A stretch of 59,635 nt of DNA from Streptomyces carpinensis (GTDB lineage: Bacteria; Actinomycetota; Actinomycetes; Streptomycetales; Streptomycetaceae): the NCBI RefSeq assembly GCF_002154505.1, contig NZ_MUBM01000175.1, forward strand, positions 1-59,635, in the 5' to 3' direction. The notes under the pieces were generated by a model, which was not told the DNA's origin, did not search any database, and saw only the letters and a list, made by a program, of their open reading frames with translations. The stretch's first letter is position 1. Each line of letters starts with the position of its first letter. Shown here piece after piece: positions 33,237 to 41,440 of the stretch. Both the position numbers and the translations under genes were made by a program.

Positions 33237-33887
33237 ATGAGCCTGGCCGTGAAGCAGCCCCCCGCCGCCGACCGCGTGTACACCCACGTCAAGCAAGCCG
33301 TACTGGAGCGCCGCTACGAAGGCGGAACGCTGCTGACCGAGGGTGAGCTGGCCGAGGCCGTCGGCGTCTCCCGCACACCGGTGCGCGAGGCGCTGCTGCG
33401 ACTCGAGGTCGAGGGGCTGCTCAAGCTCTACCCGAAAAAGGGAGCGCTCGTGCTGCCGGTCTCCGCGCAGGAGATCGCCGACGTCGTCGAGACCCGGCTG
33501 CTCGTCGAGGAGCACGCGGCCAGAAAGGCCGTACCCGCGCCGCCCGGACTCATCGAGCGCCTGGAGCAGCTGCTGGCGAAGCAGAAGCAGCAGGCCGCCG
33601 AAGGGGACTTCGCCGCCGCCGCCGTCACCGACCGCTGCTTCCACGCCGAGATCGTCCGCAGCGGAGGCAACGAGATCCTCTCCCGTCTCTACGACCAACT
33701 GCGCGACCGGCAGCTGCGCATGGGCGTCGCCGTCATGCACTCCCACCCCGACCGGATCGCCAAGACGCTCGCCGAGCACGAGGAGATCCTGAACGCACTG
33801 CGCTCCGGGGACGCGGAGGCGGCCGTCGGCCTCGTCAACCGGCACATCGGCTGGTTCTCCCACCTGGCGCGGGGTGAGGTGCGATGA
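33237..33887 (+). CDS. GntR family (FadR/VanR subfamily) regulator
   Basis: A 216-residue regulator with an N-terminal GntR winged helix (about 10-75, LTEGELAEAVGVSRTPVREA) and a C-terminal helical FCD ligand domain (about 85-210) including the usual acidic and His metal ligands (DRCFHAEIVRSGGN; HSHPDRIAKTLAEHEEIL). It is coupled to the MFS gene by ATGA overlap and probably controls it in response to a carboxylate. A TATGCT box lies six bases before the ATG (33225-33230), with no ribosome site: a probable leaderless transcript. Confidence 0.88.
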   Translation: MSLAVKQPPAADRVYTHVKQAVLERRYEGGTLLTEGELAEAVGVSRTPVREALLRLEVEGLLKLYPKKGALVLPVSAQEIADVVETRLLVEEHAARKAVPAPPGLIERLEQLLAKQKQQAAEGDFAAAAVTDRCFHAEIVRSGGNEILSRLYDQLRDRQLRMGVAVMHSHPDRIAKTLAEHEEILNALRSGDAEAAVGLVNRHIGWFSHLARGEVR

Positions 33888-35209
33888 GTTCCGGGTCCGG
33901 CTCCCCATCCGGTTCACCCGCCGCCGTCCTGCCCGGTGATCCGCCCGGCGGGCGCCGCGCCGTCGCCGTCTGGAGCATCGGCGTCGCCGTCTACTTCGTG
34001 GCCGTCATCTTCCGCACGTCGCTGGGCGTCGCCGGCCTCGACGCCGCCGCCCGCTTCCACGTGGGCGCCTCCGCGCTGTCCACCTTCTCCATCCTCCAGC
34101 TGCTCGTCTACGCGGGCATGCAGATACCCGTCGGCCTGCTGGTCGACCGGCTCGGCACCAAGAAGGTCCTGGGCCTGGGGGTCGTCCTCTTCACGGCGGG
34201 GCAGCTGGGGTTCGCCCTGTCGTCGTCGTACGGCACCGCACTCGCCTCCCGTGCGCTGCTCGGCTGCGGCGACGCCATGACGTTCATCAGCGTGCTGCGG
34301 CTGGGCACCCGGTGGTTCCCCGCCCGGCGCGGGCCGCTGGTCGCCCAGCTCGCCGGACTGGTCGGCATGGCGGGCAACCTGGTCTCCACGCTGGTGCTGG
34401 CCCGGCTGCTGCACGGCTTCGGCTGGACCCCCGCCTTCGCGGGCAGCGCGCTGGCCGGTGTTCTGGTGCTGGTCCTGCTGGTGTTCTTCCTCAAGGACCA
34501 CCCCGAGGGCCACGAGCCCGAACCGCTGCCGCACCAGGGCGCCGCTTACGTGCGCCGGCAGATCGCCGCATCCTGGCGGGAGCCCGGCACCCGGCTGGGC
34601 ATGTGGGTGCACTTCACCACCCAGTTCCCGGCGATGGTGTTCCTGCTGCTGTGGGGGCTGCCGTTCCTGGTGGAGGCCCAGGGGCTGTCGCGGGCGACGG
34701 CCGGGGAACTGCTCACCCTCGTCGTGCTGTCGAACATGGGCATCGGCCTCGTCTACGGGCAGATCGTCGCCCGGCACCACGCGGCGCGGCTCCCGCTGGC
34801 GCTCGGCACCGTGGCGGCGACGGCGGCCATGTGGGCGGCCACCCTGGTCTACCCCGGTGAGCGGGCCCCGATGTGGCTGCTGGTCGTGCTGTGCCTGGTG
34901 CTCGGCGCGTGCGGGCCCGCCTCGATGCTCGGGTTCGACTTCGCACGGCCGGCGAATCCGCCGGAGCGTCAGGGAACGGCGTCGGGGATCACCAACATGG
35001 GCGGTTTCATCGCCTCGATGACGACGCTGTTCGCCATCGGCGTGCTGCTGGACGCGACCGGGGACAACTACACCGCCGCCTTCTCCGCCGTGTTCGTGCT
35101 GCAGGCACTCGGCGTCAGCCAGATCCTGCGCCTGCGGAGACGGGCGGCCCGCAGGGAGCGGGAGCGGCTCGTGGCGAGCCGGGTGGAGACGGTGCACGTT
35201 CCCGCCTGA
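33884..35209 (+). CDS. MFS transporter
   Basis: A 441-residue major facilitator with about 12 membrane segments and a long central loop after residue 205 (DHPEGHEPEPLPHQG). The MFS signature between TM2 and TM3 is recognisable (GLLVDRLGTKKVLGLG), as is GLVGMAGNLVSTLV in TM5. It resembles organic-anion or exporter-type families, but the substrate cannot be told. It is translationally coupled to the GntR regulator, which likely responds to its substrate. Confidence 0.88.
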   Translation: MSSGSGSPSGSPAAVLPGDPPGGRRAVAVWSIGVAVYFVAVIFRTSLGVAGLDAAARFHVGASALSTFSILQLLVYAGMQIPVGLLVDRLGTKKVLGLGVVLFTAGQLGFALSSSYGTALASRALLGCGDAMTFISVLRLGTRWFPARRGPLVAQLAGLVGMAGNLVSTLVLARLLHGFGWTPAFAGSALAGVLVLVLLVFFLKDHPEGHEPEPLPHQGAAYVRRQIAASWREPGTRLGMWVHFTTQFPAMVFLLLWGLPFLVEAQGLSRATAGELLTLVVLSNMGIGLVYGQIVARHHAARLPLALGTVAATAAMWAATLVYPGERAPMWLLVVLCLVLGACGPASMLGFDFARPANPPERQGTASGITNMGGFIASMTTLFAIGVLLDATGDNYTAAFSAVFVLQALGVSQILRLRRRAARRERERLVASRVETVHVPA

Positions 35210-35225
35210 GGCGCCTCGCGCCGCT

Positions 35226-35247
35226 GCGGGCGGGTGCGTGCGCCCGC
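35226..35247. terminator. Possible terminator between MFS and maleylpyruvate isomerase-like genes
   Basis: GCGGGCG (35226-35232) and CGCCCGC (35241-35247) form a 7-bp stem with an 8-nt loop between two convergent genes; no T-run follows. Confidence 0.45.
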
Positions 35248-35318
35248 CCCGCCACGCGGGTCATCCGGGCGCTCAGCGCCGCGGGAGGCACGACCGCCCG
35301 CGACCACGCACGCGTCCC

Positions 35319-36143
35319 CTACTGCGTCACCGTGAAGTTGCGCAGGATCGCCGCCGTCAGGTCCGGCTCGCCCTCCGTCTTCACCCGGTCCGCCACCGCC
35401 TCCGGCGCCACGCGGCCGCAGGCCAGACGGACATAGGTCTCCCAGTCGAGGGTGAGGGCCGCCGCCGGGCCCAGCGCGGGAGCCGTCTCCAGGGTGCCGC
35501 GGCCCTGGATGTCGACGCGGATCGTACGGAGGAACTCCACGGGGCCGTGGACGTCGAAGACGATCGCCGAACTGCGCGGCGCGTCCGTCTTCTCGGCGAC
35601 CACACCCGGGAGGGCGTCGAGCAGATAGTCCCGGGCGACATGGGCGCCGGGCGAGTCCAGGTTGCCGGGGCGGCCGAGGGCGGCGCGCAGGTCCTGCTCG
35701 TGCACCCAGATGTCGAACGCGCGGTAGCGCATGGACTCTTCGAGGGTCTGCTCGGCACCGAGCGGGCCGCGCACCTTGGTGCCGGGGTCACGGGACTCGT
35801 TCCGCAGCTGGCGATTGCGGCGGATGACCGTGTACTCCAGCTCGGACGTCATCTCCGGCGCCGTGTGATGGCGGCGGACGTCGACCTGCATCTCCATGTA
35901 GCGCTGGTGCTCGTTGGTGACGTGGAACAGGTCACGCGGCAGCGAGTGGATGGGACGCGGGTCGCCGAGCGCCTCGCAGTCCATGCCGATGACGTGCGAG
36001 ACCACGTCACGGACCGACCAGCCCGGGCACGGGGTCCGCCGGTTCCACTCGCCCTCCACGAGGGGCTGCACCAGCTCGGATATCGCCTCGACGGAGTGGG
36101 TCCAGGCGTCGGCGTAGGGCTGGAGGGTGGGATGCAGACTCAC
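35319..36143 (-). CDS. Maleylpyruvate isomerase family mycothiol-dependent enzyme
   Basis: A 274-residue protein of the actinobacterial MSH-dependent maleylpyruvate isomerase/DinB-like superfamily. The N-terminal four-helix metal-binding domain shows TPCPGWSVRDVVSHVIGMD (His near residue 50) and later FDIWVHEQDLRAALGRPG, which supply the usual metal-binding His/Glu/His. A C-terminal SCP2-like domain (about 185-265) ends with LTLDWETYVRLACGR. The family uses mycothiol, the actinobacterial thiol. The exact substrate is unknown. It is monocistronic and divergent from the nitrilase gene. Confidence 0.85.
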   Translation of the reverse strand: MSLHPTLQPYADAWTHSVEAISELVQPLVEGEWNRRTPCPGWSVRDVVSHVIGMDCEALGDPRPIHSLPRDLFHVTNEHQRYMEMQVDVRRHHTAPEMTSELEYTVIRRNRQLRNESRDPGTKVRGPLGAEQTLEESMRYRAFDIWVHEQDLRAALGRPGNLDSPGAHVARDYLLDALPGVVAEKTDAPRSSAIVFDVHGPVEFLRTIRVDIQGRGTLETAPALGPAAALTLDWETYVRLACGRVAPEAVADRVKTEGEPDLTAAILRNFTVTQ

Positions 36144-36240
36144 GGAACGGGACCCCTCGGCGGTCGATACATGGGCAGGTTGTGACGTTGTGGCGGCATT
36201 GCCGGTGGGAGGTGGCGGCGGTCGGCGGGCGTTTTCGGCA

Positions 36241-36282
36241 CCCCCCGAGCTCTCGCTCCGCTTCGAGCAGGGGGGACCCCCA
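36241..36282. repeat. Streptomyces-type intergenic palindromic repeat
   Basis: CCCCCCGAGCTCTCGC followed by a short loop and TTCGAGCAGGGGGGACCCCC resembles an intergenic element I have seen repeatedly in Streptomyces genomes (CCCCC-GAGCTC ... GAGC-AGGGGGG-ACCCC). It lies between the divergent maleylpyruvate isomerase-like and nitrilase genes. Its identity as a dispersed element is from memory. Confidence 0.6.
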
Positions 36283-36371
36283 AGTTACGCTGCTGTGAGG
36301 CACCCCGGCAGTGCTTTCGTGTGACGATCGTAGGCCCGTGTGGACAACTCCAATGCCAGGACGGTGGTAGT

Positions 36372-37166
36372 GTGCGCGCCTCGCTGATCCAGATCGCCGT
36401 GGACGAGGGCGAATCGGTCGAAACCCGGCGGCGGCGTGCGGCCGCGCTGGTACGCGAGCAGACCGGCGCCGACCTCGTCGTGCTGCCCGAACTGTGGACC
36501 ACCGGCGCCTTCGCCTTCGAGGACTTCGGACGCGAGGCCGAGCCACTGGAAGGGCCGACGTACGAGGCGATGGCCAAGGCGGCGAGCGACGCGGGCGTAT
36601 GGCTGCACGCCGGCTCGATCCCCGAACGGGACCCGGACGGCCCCCTCTACAACACCTCCCTCGTCTTCACTCCCACCGGCGACCTGGCCGCCGCCTACCG
36701 CAAGGTCCACCGCTTCGGCTTCGACAAGGGCGAGGCCGTGCTGATGGGCGCGGGGCGGGACCTGGTGACGGTCCGTCTGCCGGACACCACCCTGGGACTG
36801 GCCACCTGCTACGACCTCCGTTTCCCCGAGCTCTTCCGCGGACTCGTCGACGCCGGGGCCCAGACCCTGGTGGTCCCGGCGGGCTGGCCCGAGCGCCGGC
36901 GGGCGCACTGGACGCTGCTGGCCCGGGCGCGGGCGGTGGAGGACCAGGCGTTCGTGCTCGCGTGTGGAACGGCCGGCACGCACGCCGGGGTTCCCCAGGC
37001 GGGTCACTCGATCGTGGTCGATCCCTGGGGCGAGGTCCTGGCCGAGGCCGGACACGACGAGGAGATCCTCACCGTCGACTTCGATCCGGGGAAGGTCGCG
37101 ACCACACGGGAGCAGTTCCCGGCCCTGAAGGACCGGGTGCTGGGCCTGGAGCCGCCGCGCCGCTGA
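36372..37166 (+). CDS. Carbon-nitrogen hydrolase (nitrilase superfamily)
   Basis: A 264-residue amidase/nitrilase-fold enzyme with the full catalytic triad: Glu40 in LPELW, Lys111 in YRKVHRF and Cys146 in ATCYDLRFPE. Length and the RFPELFR segment match omega-amidase/YafV- and NitFhit-like deaminated glutathione amidases, so removal of an amide from 2-oxoglutaramate or a glutathione-like breakdown product is plausible. The GTG at 36372 follows GGTGG at a fitting distance. It converges on the LURP-one gene. Confidence 0.88.
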   Translation: MRASLIQIAVDEGESVETRRRRAAALVREQTGADLVVLPELWTTGAFAFEDFGREAEPLEGPTYEAMAKAASDAGVWLHAGSIPERDPDGPLYNTSLVFTPTGDLAAAYRKVHRFGFDKGEAVLMGAGRDLVTVRLPDTTLGLATCYDLRFPELFRGLVDAGAQTLVVPAGWPERRRAHWTLLARARAVEDQAFVLACGTAGTHAGVPQAGHSIVVDPWGEVLAEAGHDEEILTVDFDPGKVATTREQFPALKDRVLGLEPPRR

Positions 37167-37189
37167 GCCGGCCCGGTCCCTCCGGGCGG

Positions 37190-37702
37190 CTACTCGGCGG
37201 CCCCGGCGTGGCGCTCCTCCCGCTCCTTCTCCGCCAGGTGGATCACGCACACCGCCACCGCGATCAGCAGCGCCGGGTCCGCGTCCTCCCGTACGACGTC
37301 GACACCGTAGGTGTCCACGACGCTGAGCCGGCGCCGGGAGATCACCGCCAGCAGCTCCCCGTCGTACTCGACGGCGAACTCCCGGTCGAGGATCTTGCCG
37401 CTGACGTCGAGCTCGGTGCCGTCCACCAGGGATACCCGGTAGTGGTTGCGCAGCAGGGACAGCCGCTTGCGCCGGATCTTCGCCAGCGCCTCCCCACCCC
37501 GCTCGATCACCATCGTGTCCCGTAGGGAGAACATCTTCTGGTGGATGTCGATCAGGACCCTGCCCTGGTCGTCCTTCAGCTCGAAGGTGTCGCGCAGCCG
37601 CATGGCCTTGCCGTCGACGAGGAAGACCTTGCTGCCGTGCTCGTCCTCGATCCAGTAATCGTCACCGATGCCGAGGATCCGGTCGCGTACGAGGAATCTC
37701 AT
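37190..37702 (-). CDS. LURP-one-related (Tubby C-terminal-like) protein
   Basis: A 170-residue LURP-one/YxjI-type protein, a small beta barrel with a buried C-terminal helix similar to Tubby and scramblase folds. Typical features are the N-terminal MRFLVRDRILGIGDDYWIED, GKAMRLRDTFELKDDQG and a hydrophobic C-terminal helix (PALLIAVAVCVIHLAEKE). Function is unknown; membrane-lipid association is likely for the fold. GTGAGGG precedes the ATG at 37702. Divergent from the thioredoxin-NHL gene. Confidence 0.87.
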   Translation of the reverse strand: MRFLVRDRILGIGDDYWIEDEHGSKVFLVDGKAMRLRDTFELKDDQGRVLIDIHQKMFSLRDTMVIERGGEALAKIRRKRLSLLRNHYRVSLVDGTELDVSGKILDREFAVEYDGELLAVISRRRLSVVDTYGVDVVREDADPALLIAVAVCVIHLAEKEREERHAGAAE

Positions 37703-37829
37703 GCCCTCACCGCTTCCCCGGCGACCGCCCGAAAACCCCGCCGATAGCCCGACGGGCCGAGTGGTGGTCCACGGACTGAGCGGGGCAGGCGCCGCTTCCG
37801 GTGTCGGTGGCGAGTGGCACCCTTGATCC

Positions 37830-39659
37830 ATGAGTGAATCGTCCCCGGCCCCGACCCCCCGCCGCGCCCGTGTCCGTGCGCCCGAGCTGACCGGCAAGGG
37901 CGGTTGGCTGAACACGGGCGGCAAGCAGTACACCCTCTCCGACCTGCGCGGACGCATCGTCGTTCTGGACTTCTGGACCTTTTGTTGCATCAACTGCCTG
38001 CACGTCCTGGACGAGCTCAGGGAGCTCGAGGAAAAGCACCGGGACACCGTGGTGGTCATCGGGGTGCACTCGCCGAAGTTCGTGCACGAGGCGGAGCATC
38101 AGGCGGTCGTGGACGCCGTGGAGCGGTACGGGGTGGAGCATCCTGTGCTCGACGACCCCGAGCTCGCCACCTGGAAGCAGTACGCGGTGCGGGCCTGGCC
38201 CACGCTCGTCGTGATCGACCCGGAGGGGTACGTCGTCGCGCAGCACGCCGGTGAGGGGCATGCGCACGCCATCGAGCGGCTGGTGGAGGAGCTGGAGACC
38301 GAGCACGCCGGGAAGGGCACCCTGCGGCGCGGCGACGGTCCGTACGTGCCGCCGGAGCCGCAGCCCTCGACGCTGCGCTTCCCGGGCAAGGCCCTGCTGC
38401 TGCCGTCCGGCAACTTCCTGGTCAGCGACACCACCCGGCACCAGCTGGTGGAGCTGGAGGCGGACGGGGAGACGATCGTACGGCGGATCGGTCAGGGTGG
38501 CCGGGGGCTGACCGACGGTGCTCCGGACCGGGCGCGCTTCCAGGAGCCGCAGGGGCTGGCGCTGCTGCCGGACGGCACCGTCGTGGTCGCGGACACGGTC
38601 AACCATGCCCTGCGGTGCTTCGACCCGGAGACGGGGCGGACCACGACCCTCGCCGGAACCGGGCACCAGTGGATGCAGGGTGAGGCCACCTCCGGTCCCG
38701 CGCGGGAGGTGAAGCTGTCCTCGCCGTGGGACGTCGCCTGGTGGAACGGCAGGGTGTGGATCGCCATGGCGGGCGTGCACCAGCTGTGGGCGTACGACCC
38801 GGCCGACGCCGTGGTGTCGGTCGCCGCCGGGACCACCAACGAGGGGCTCGTCGACGGTCCGGGCGAGCAGGCCTGGTTCGCGCAGCCCTCAGGGCTCGCG
38901 GCCACGCCCGAGCGGCTGTGGCTCGCCGACTCCGAGACCTCCGCCCTGCGCTGGGTGGACCCGGGCGGCGAGGTCCACACCGCCGTCGGCACCGGGCTGT
39001 TCGACTTCGGCCACCGCGACGGGGCCGCCGGTCAGGCGTTGTTCCAGCACCCGTTGGGCGTGACCGCCCTGCCGGACGGCTCGGTCGCGGTCAGCGACAC
39101 CTACAACCACGCCCTGCGCCGCTACGACCCGGCGACCGGCGAGGTCACCACGCTCGCCACCGATCTGCGCGAACCCAGCGACGCCGTGCTCGTCGGCCAG
39201 GACATCGTGGTGGTGGAGTCGGCCCGGCACCGGCTGACCCGGCTGCGCCTGCCGGAGGAGGCGGTACGGGTCGAGGCGGTCGCCCACCGCACGCAGCGGG
39301 CCGCCACGGAAGTCGCGCCGGGGCGACTGCGGTTGGACGTGATCTTCCAGGCGCCGGCGGGTCAGAAGCTGGACACGCGCTACGGCCCGTCCACCCGTCT
39401 GCTGGTGTCCTCCACCCCGCCGGAGCTGCTGCTGGACGGCGAGGGAGCGGGCACGGACCTGTCCCGTGTCCTGGAGCTCGACCCTGCCGTCCCGGAGGGC
39501 GTCCTGCACGTCTCCGCGATGGCGGCCTCGTGCGACGACGACCCGGCCAACGAGTACCCCGCCTGTCATGTGCACCAGCAGGACTGGGGCGTCCCGGTCC
39601 GCCTGACCGGGGCCGGCGCGGACCGGTTGCCGCTGGTCCTGGCCGGCATGGACGCCTGA
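37830..39659 (+). CDS. Thioredoxin-like protein with NHL repeat propeller
   Basis: A 609-residue two-part protein. Residues about 15-165 form a thioredoxin/AhpC-TSA-like domain with a redox motif C53-I-N-C56 (in FWTFCCINC) and a cis-Pro region at WPTLVVIDPEG. Residues about 175-500 are NHL repeats (GKALLLPSGNFLVSDTTRHQ; LLPDGTVVVADTVNHALRCF; LPDGSVAVSDTYNHALRRYD), a beta-propeller, and the last 100 residues form a beta-rich tail. It resembles mammalian NHLRC2. No signal peptide, so cytoplasmic. A CACCCT box six bases before the ATG suggests a leaderless start. Confidence 0.9.
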   Translation: MSESSPAPTPRRARVRAPELTGKGGWLNTGGKQYTLSDLRGRIVVLDFWTFCCINCLHVLDELRELEEKHRDTVVVIGVHSPKFVHEAEHQAVVDAVERYGVEHPVLDDPELATWKQYAVRAWPTLVVIDPEGYVVAQHAGEGHAHAIERLVEELETEHAGKGTLRRGDGPYVPPEPQPSTLRFPGKALLLPSGNFLVSDTTRHQLVELEADGETIVRRIGQGGRGLTDGAPDRARFQEPQGLALLPDGTVVVADTVNHALRCFDPETGRTTTLAGTGHQWMQGEATSGPAREVKLSSPWDVAWWNGRVWIAMAGVHQLWAYDPADAVVSVAAGTTNEGLVDGPGEQAWFAQPSGLAATPERLWLADSETSALRWVDPGGEVHTAVGTGLFDFGHRDGAAGQALFQHPLGVTALPDGSVAVSDTYNHALRRYDPATGEVTTLATDLREPSDAVLVGQDIVVVESARHRLTRLRLPEEAVRVEAVAHRTQRAATEVAPGRLRLDVIFQAPAGQKLDTRYGPSTRLLVSSTPPELLLDGEGAGTDLSRVLELDPAVPEGVLHVSAMAASCDDDPANEYPACHVHQQDWGVPVRLTGAGADRLPLVLAGMDA

Positions 39660-39671
39660 TCCGGCACGCGG

Positions 39672-39923
39672 TCACATGCCGTACCCGCCGTCGATGTAGC
39701 CGTCGCGGTGGTGGTGCCGTTCCTCCTCGACCACGGTGGTGGATGGCGGCACCATGACCCGGCGGCGCCGGTAGATGCTGCTGAACGTCGTGACCCCGAT
39801 CAGGCCCACGATCATCAGGATGATGCCGACCACATGCAGGTTGACCCCCTGCATGTGCCAGTCGGTCGCGAATGTGAGGATGGCTCCCACGGCGATGAGG
39901 ATGATGCACCCGCCGAGGCCCAT
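39672..39923 (-). CDS. DUF6458 family small membrane protein
   Basis: An 83-residue protein with two membrane helices (about 4-20 and 29-47) separated by DWHMQGVNLH, then a basic RRRR turn and a polar His/Glu/Asp/Gly/Tyr tail. This matches DUF6458, a family of small actinobacterial two-helix proteins of unknown role. Its stop lies 12 bp from the stop of the convergent NHL gene. Confidence 0.85.
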   Translation of the reverse strand: MGLGGCIILIAVGAILTFATDWHMQGVNLHVVGIILMIVGLIGVTTFSSIYRRRRVMVPPSTTVVEEERHHHRDGYIDGGYGM

Positions 39924-40056
39924 GAGTGTCGCCTCCTAGTCCGGTGTCGCATCCGGTGGTTCCGGCGTGTGCCGGTCCCTCCCGGTCAACTGCGGGTACC
40001 CGCAACCGGGGTGCGCATGCGAAGGCGGCCCCTCATGGGCCCGGCGGTCGGCGCGC

Positions 40057-41361
40057 TCAGCCCTCCAGGAACGCCACGAGCGCGTTGGCCAGCAGGAACG
40101 GGTCGTCGGCGGCGCAGAGTTCGCGGGCGCTGTGCATGGAGAGGATGGCCACACCGATGTCGACCGTGCGGATGCCGTGCCGGGCCGCTGTGATCGGGCC
40201 GATGGTCGTTCCGCACGGCATGGAGTTGTTGGAGACGAACGACTGGAAGGGGACGCCGGCCTTCTCGCAGGCCGCCGCGAACACCGCCCGGCCGGAACCG
40301 TCCGTGGCGTAGCGGTTGTTGACGTTGACCTTGAGGATGGGGCCGCCGCCCGCGCGCGGGTGGTGCGTCGGGTCGTGCCGCTCGGCGTAGTTGGGGTGCA
40401 CGGCGTGCCCGGTGTCGGAGGACAGGCAGATCGTGCCGGCGAAGGCGCGTGCCCGGTCCTCGTACGACCCTCCGCGTGCGAACACCGAGCGCTCCAGCAC
40501 ACCGCCGAGCAGCGGGCCGTCCGCGCCGGTGTCGGACTGGGAACCGTTCTCCTCGTGGTCGAAGGCGGCCAGCACCGGGATGTAGGGCAGTTCGCCCGCC
40601 TCCGGTGCGGTCGCCACGGCCGCCAGGGCGGCGGTGCCGGCGTGCACCGAGAGCAGGTTGTCCATGCGGGGGCCGGCCATCAATTCGCGGTCGCGACCCA
40701 GGTAGGCGGGCGGCTCCACGGAGTGCACCATCAGGTCCCAGCCGGCGACCTCGCCCGCCGTCAGGCCGGTCTCCTGCTCCAGGAAGGCGATCAGGTCGCC
40801 GTCGCGGACGTCGTCGCCGAGGCCCCACACCGGCTGCAGGTGCCGCTGCTTGTCGAGCTTGAGGCCCTCGGTCGAGACCGAGCGGTCCAGGTGGATCGCC
40901 AGCTGGGGGACCCGGAGCAGCGGGCGGTCGATGTTCACCAGGCGCGTCGAGCCGTCCCGGAGGGTCAGCCGGCCGGCCAGGCCCAGGTCGCGGTCGAGCC
41001 AGGAGTTCATCAGCGGGCCGCCGTAGATCTCCACGGCGACCTGGCGCCAGCCGTGCGCCCCGGAGTCGGGCAGCGGCTTGACGCGCAGGTTGGGCGAGTC
41101 GGTGTGGGCGCCGACGATGCGGAAGGGCGTGTGCGGCGCTGCGCCCTCGGGGACGTACCACGCGATGATCGCCCCGCCGCGCAGCACGTACTTCCCGCCG
41201 CTCGTGCCGTCCCACGCGTCCGTCTCGGCGACCTGGCGGAAGCCGGCCTTCTCCAGCCGCTCGGCCGCGTTGGCGACGGCGTGGTACGGCGACGGGCTCG
41301 CCGCCAGGAAGGACATCAGGTCGTCGGTGTGGCCGCGGTCGAAGCGCTGGCTTGTACTCAT
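40057..41361 (-). CDS. M18 family aminopeptidase (aspartyl/leucyl aminopeptidase-like)
   Basis: A 434-residue di-zinc aminopeptidase of family M18. Metal ligands can be assigned to H86 and D88 in VGAHTDSPNLRVKP, the glutamates in FDHEENGSQSDTGADG, and the C-terminal His in VDIGVAILSMHSAREL. Members release N-terminal Asp/Glu or hydrophobic residues and form dodecamers. ATG start at 41361, no obvious operon. It is upstream of, and in the same direction as, the acyl-CoA dehydrogenase terminator. Confidence 0.9.
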   Translation of the reverse strand: MSTSQRFDRGHTDDLMSFLAASPSPYHAVANAAERLEKAGFRQVAETDAWDGTSGGKYVLRGGAIIAWYVPEGAAPHTPFRIVGAHTDSPNLRVKPLPDSGAHGWRQVAVEIYGGPLMNSWLDRDLGLAGRLTLRDGSTRLVNIDRPLLRVPQLAIHLDRSVSTEGLKLDKQRHLQPVWGLGDDVRDGDLIAFLEQETGLTAGEVAGWDLMVHSVEPPAYLGRDRELMAGPRMDNLLSVHAGTAALAAVATAPEAGELPYIPVLAAFDHEENGSQSDTGADGPLLGGVLERSVFARGGSYEDRARAFAGTICLSSDTGHAVHPNYAERHDPTHHPRAGGGPILKVNVNNRYATDGSGRAVFAAACEKAGVPFQSFVSNNSMPCGTTIGPITAARHGIRTVDIGVAILSMHSARELCAADDPFLLANALVAFLEG

Positions 41362-41382
41362 GGGTTCACCTTAACGACGGAT

Positions 41383-41416
41383 GAGGGTCCGCTCCCGGTG
41401 GTGGGAGCGGACCCTC
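41383..41416 (-). terminator. Terminator of the acyl-CoA dehydrogenase gene
   Basis: GAGGGTCCGCTCCC (41383-41396) and its exact complement (41403-41416) form a 14-bp stem with a 6-nt loop, 24 bp past the stop on the minus strand. Confidence 0.85.
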
Positions 41417-41440
41417 GTGAGGACGATGTGGAGGTGCGGA

